A DNA stretch of 23,198 nucleotides from Actinomycetes bacterium (GTDB taxonomy: Bacteria > Actinomycetota > Acidimicrobiia > Acidimicrobiales > Acidimicrobiaceae), in contig JAKBGL010000005.1 of the NCBI GenBank assembly GCA_021833085.1, positions 1 to 23,198 on the forward strand. The letters are read 5' to 3'. How positions within the stretch are numbered: the first letter of the stretch is position 1; each line of letters opens with the position of its first letter. The position numbers were made by a program, and so were the translations under genes. Positions 22,982 to 23,198 of this stretch are shown here, in pieces. The notes under the pieces were generated by a model, which was not told the DNA's origin, did no database searches, and saw only the letters and a program-made list of their open reading frames with translations.

Positions 22982-23198
22982 CTACGCGTTTTGACTCCGT
23001 GTCGTGGTAGGTTTTACCTCCCTGTTCGTGAACCTCCCCGCCTTTACAGACGGGGAGGTTTTCTGGAGACTTGGCTTTGTGAAGGCCCTTTTGCCCACCT
23101 AACAAGCGTCCCGAGATCTGGAACAAGCCTTGAGGAACTCGTACAAGCTCTAGATCGGATCGGAAAGGCAGCTACCGAGTCAGGGAGTATTCTGTCAT
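22970..23198 (+). CDS. Possible partial ORF running off the right edge
   Basis: A plus-strand frame is open from about 22906 to the window end. Possible starts are GTG 22970 and TTG 22991. The last part (SGTSLEELVQALDRIGKAAT, then ESGSILS) looks like a real amphipathic helix. The earlier part (PCRGRFYLPVREPPRLYRRG) is low in coding character and spans a terminator-like hairpin, so any true start is probably not at these codons. A minus-strand frame (open from the edge to TAA at 23044) is an alternative. Family unknown. Confidence 0.2.
   Translation, partial: MDFHLRVLTPCRGRFYLPVREPPRLYRRGGFLETWLCEGPFAHLTSVPRSGTSLEELVQALDRIGKAATESGSILS
23031..23063 (+). terminator. Strong terminator-like hairpin
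   Basis: AACCTCCCCG (23031-23040) pairs perfectly with CGGGGAGGTT (23051-23060) over a 10-nt loop. On the plus strand the stem runs into TTTTC, a short U-tract. No plus-strand gene upstream is recognised. The CCCCG-CCTTTA-type foldback also resembles end hairpins of IS200/IS605 elements, though no transposase is seen. Confidence 0.5.
23150..23161 (-). repeat. Right copy of a 12-bp inverted repeat
   Basis: CTAGATCGGATC is the exact reverse complement of 22319-22330. See the left copy. Confidence 0.4.

Larger units (their letters stand above)
22270..23198. other. 929-nt region without a recognisable gene
   Basis: This stretch upstream of the glycosyltransferase has no ORF longer than about 60 codons that closes within it and no family I recognise. 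Near its left end it has a hairpin and a TTGACGTCAA palindrome (22309-22318), which may regulate the glycosyltransferase. GTATCGATAC (22564-22573) is another short palindrome. It also holds short ORFs, a strong terminator-like hairpin at 23031-23060, and a 12-bp inverted repeat pair enclosing most of it. I see no GEMM-type c-di-GMP riboswitch, tRNA or IS transposase. Confidence 0.6.

Noticed and set aside
1..23198. CRISPR arrays, tRNA/rRNA genes, toxin-antitoxin or defence genes
   Set aside because: No regularly spaced repeats, tRNA T-loop-type sequences or family motifs were found on either strand.

Overview
The window looks like a chromosomal segment of a moderate-G+C (roughly half) actinobacterium. 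Its gene content and protein style would fit an Acidimicrobiia-like organism. Supporting signs are a 14-subunit-type nuo operon with separate nuoC and nuoD, a NuoH with a long cytoplasmic tail, a geranylgeranyl-reductase-family flavoprotein beside nuoA, a cobA/hemD fusion, a C5 (glutamyl-tRNA) haem pathway, and frequent GTG/TTG starts. The taxon is an inference; no rRNA or other marker gene is present.

Layout. Positions 1-11438 (minus strand) hold the respiratory complex I operon nuoA-B-C-D-E-F-G-H-I-J-K-L, transcribed right to left. nuoL is cut by the left edge, and nuoM/nuoN presumably lie beyond it. Genes are packed with 1-14 nt overlaps or gaps of a few nt. Positions 11439-11637 are a divergent control region. 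Positions 11638-12906 (plus strand) encode a geranylgeranyl-reductase-family flavoprotein, probably a menaquinone or isoprenoid side-chain reductase. It ends tail-to-tail, overlapping hemL by 17 nt. Positions 12890-18987 (minus strand) hold a haem/tetrapyrrole cluster in the order hemA-hemC-cobA/hemD-hemB-hemL. It covers every step from glutamyl-tRNA to uroporphyrinogen III and on to precorrin-2. proC (19176-19985) lies upstream of hemA. A 364-nt gene-poor gap then precedes a membrane glycosyltransferase with a C-terminal PilZ domain (20350-22269), a c-di-GMP-responsive BcsA-like synthase. The last 929 nt have no recognisable gene. They contain hairpins, a 12-bp inverted repeat pair, several short unsupported ORFs, a strong terminator-like hairpin and an open frame running off the right edge.

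How it fits together. Complex I passes NADH electrons to menaquinone, and the neighbouring flavoprotein probably saturates the quinone side chain. The hem cluster makes tetrapyrroles for cytochromes and sirohaem/B12. The promoter region of hemA carries a Rex-like half-palindrome and iron-box-like repeats, which would tie haem synthesis to redox or iron status if real. Several genes (the GGR-family gene, proC) lack a Shine-Dalgarno but have a promoter-like -10 a few nt before the start codon, as expected of leaderless mRNAs in actinobacteria. Apart from these regulatory possibilities and the unexplained right-hand region, the window is mostly conserved housekeeping sequence. I see no defence system, CRISPR array, tRNA/rRNA or intact insertion sequence.
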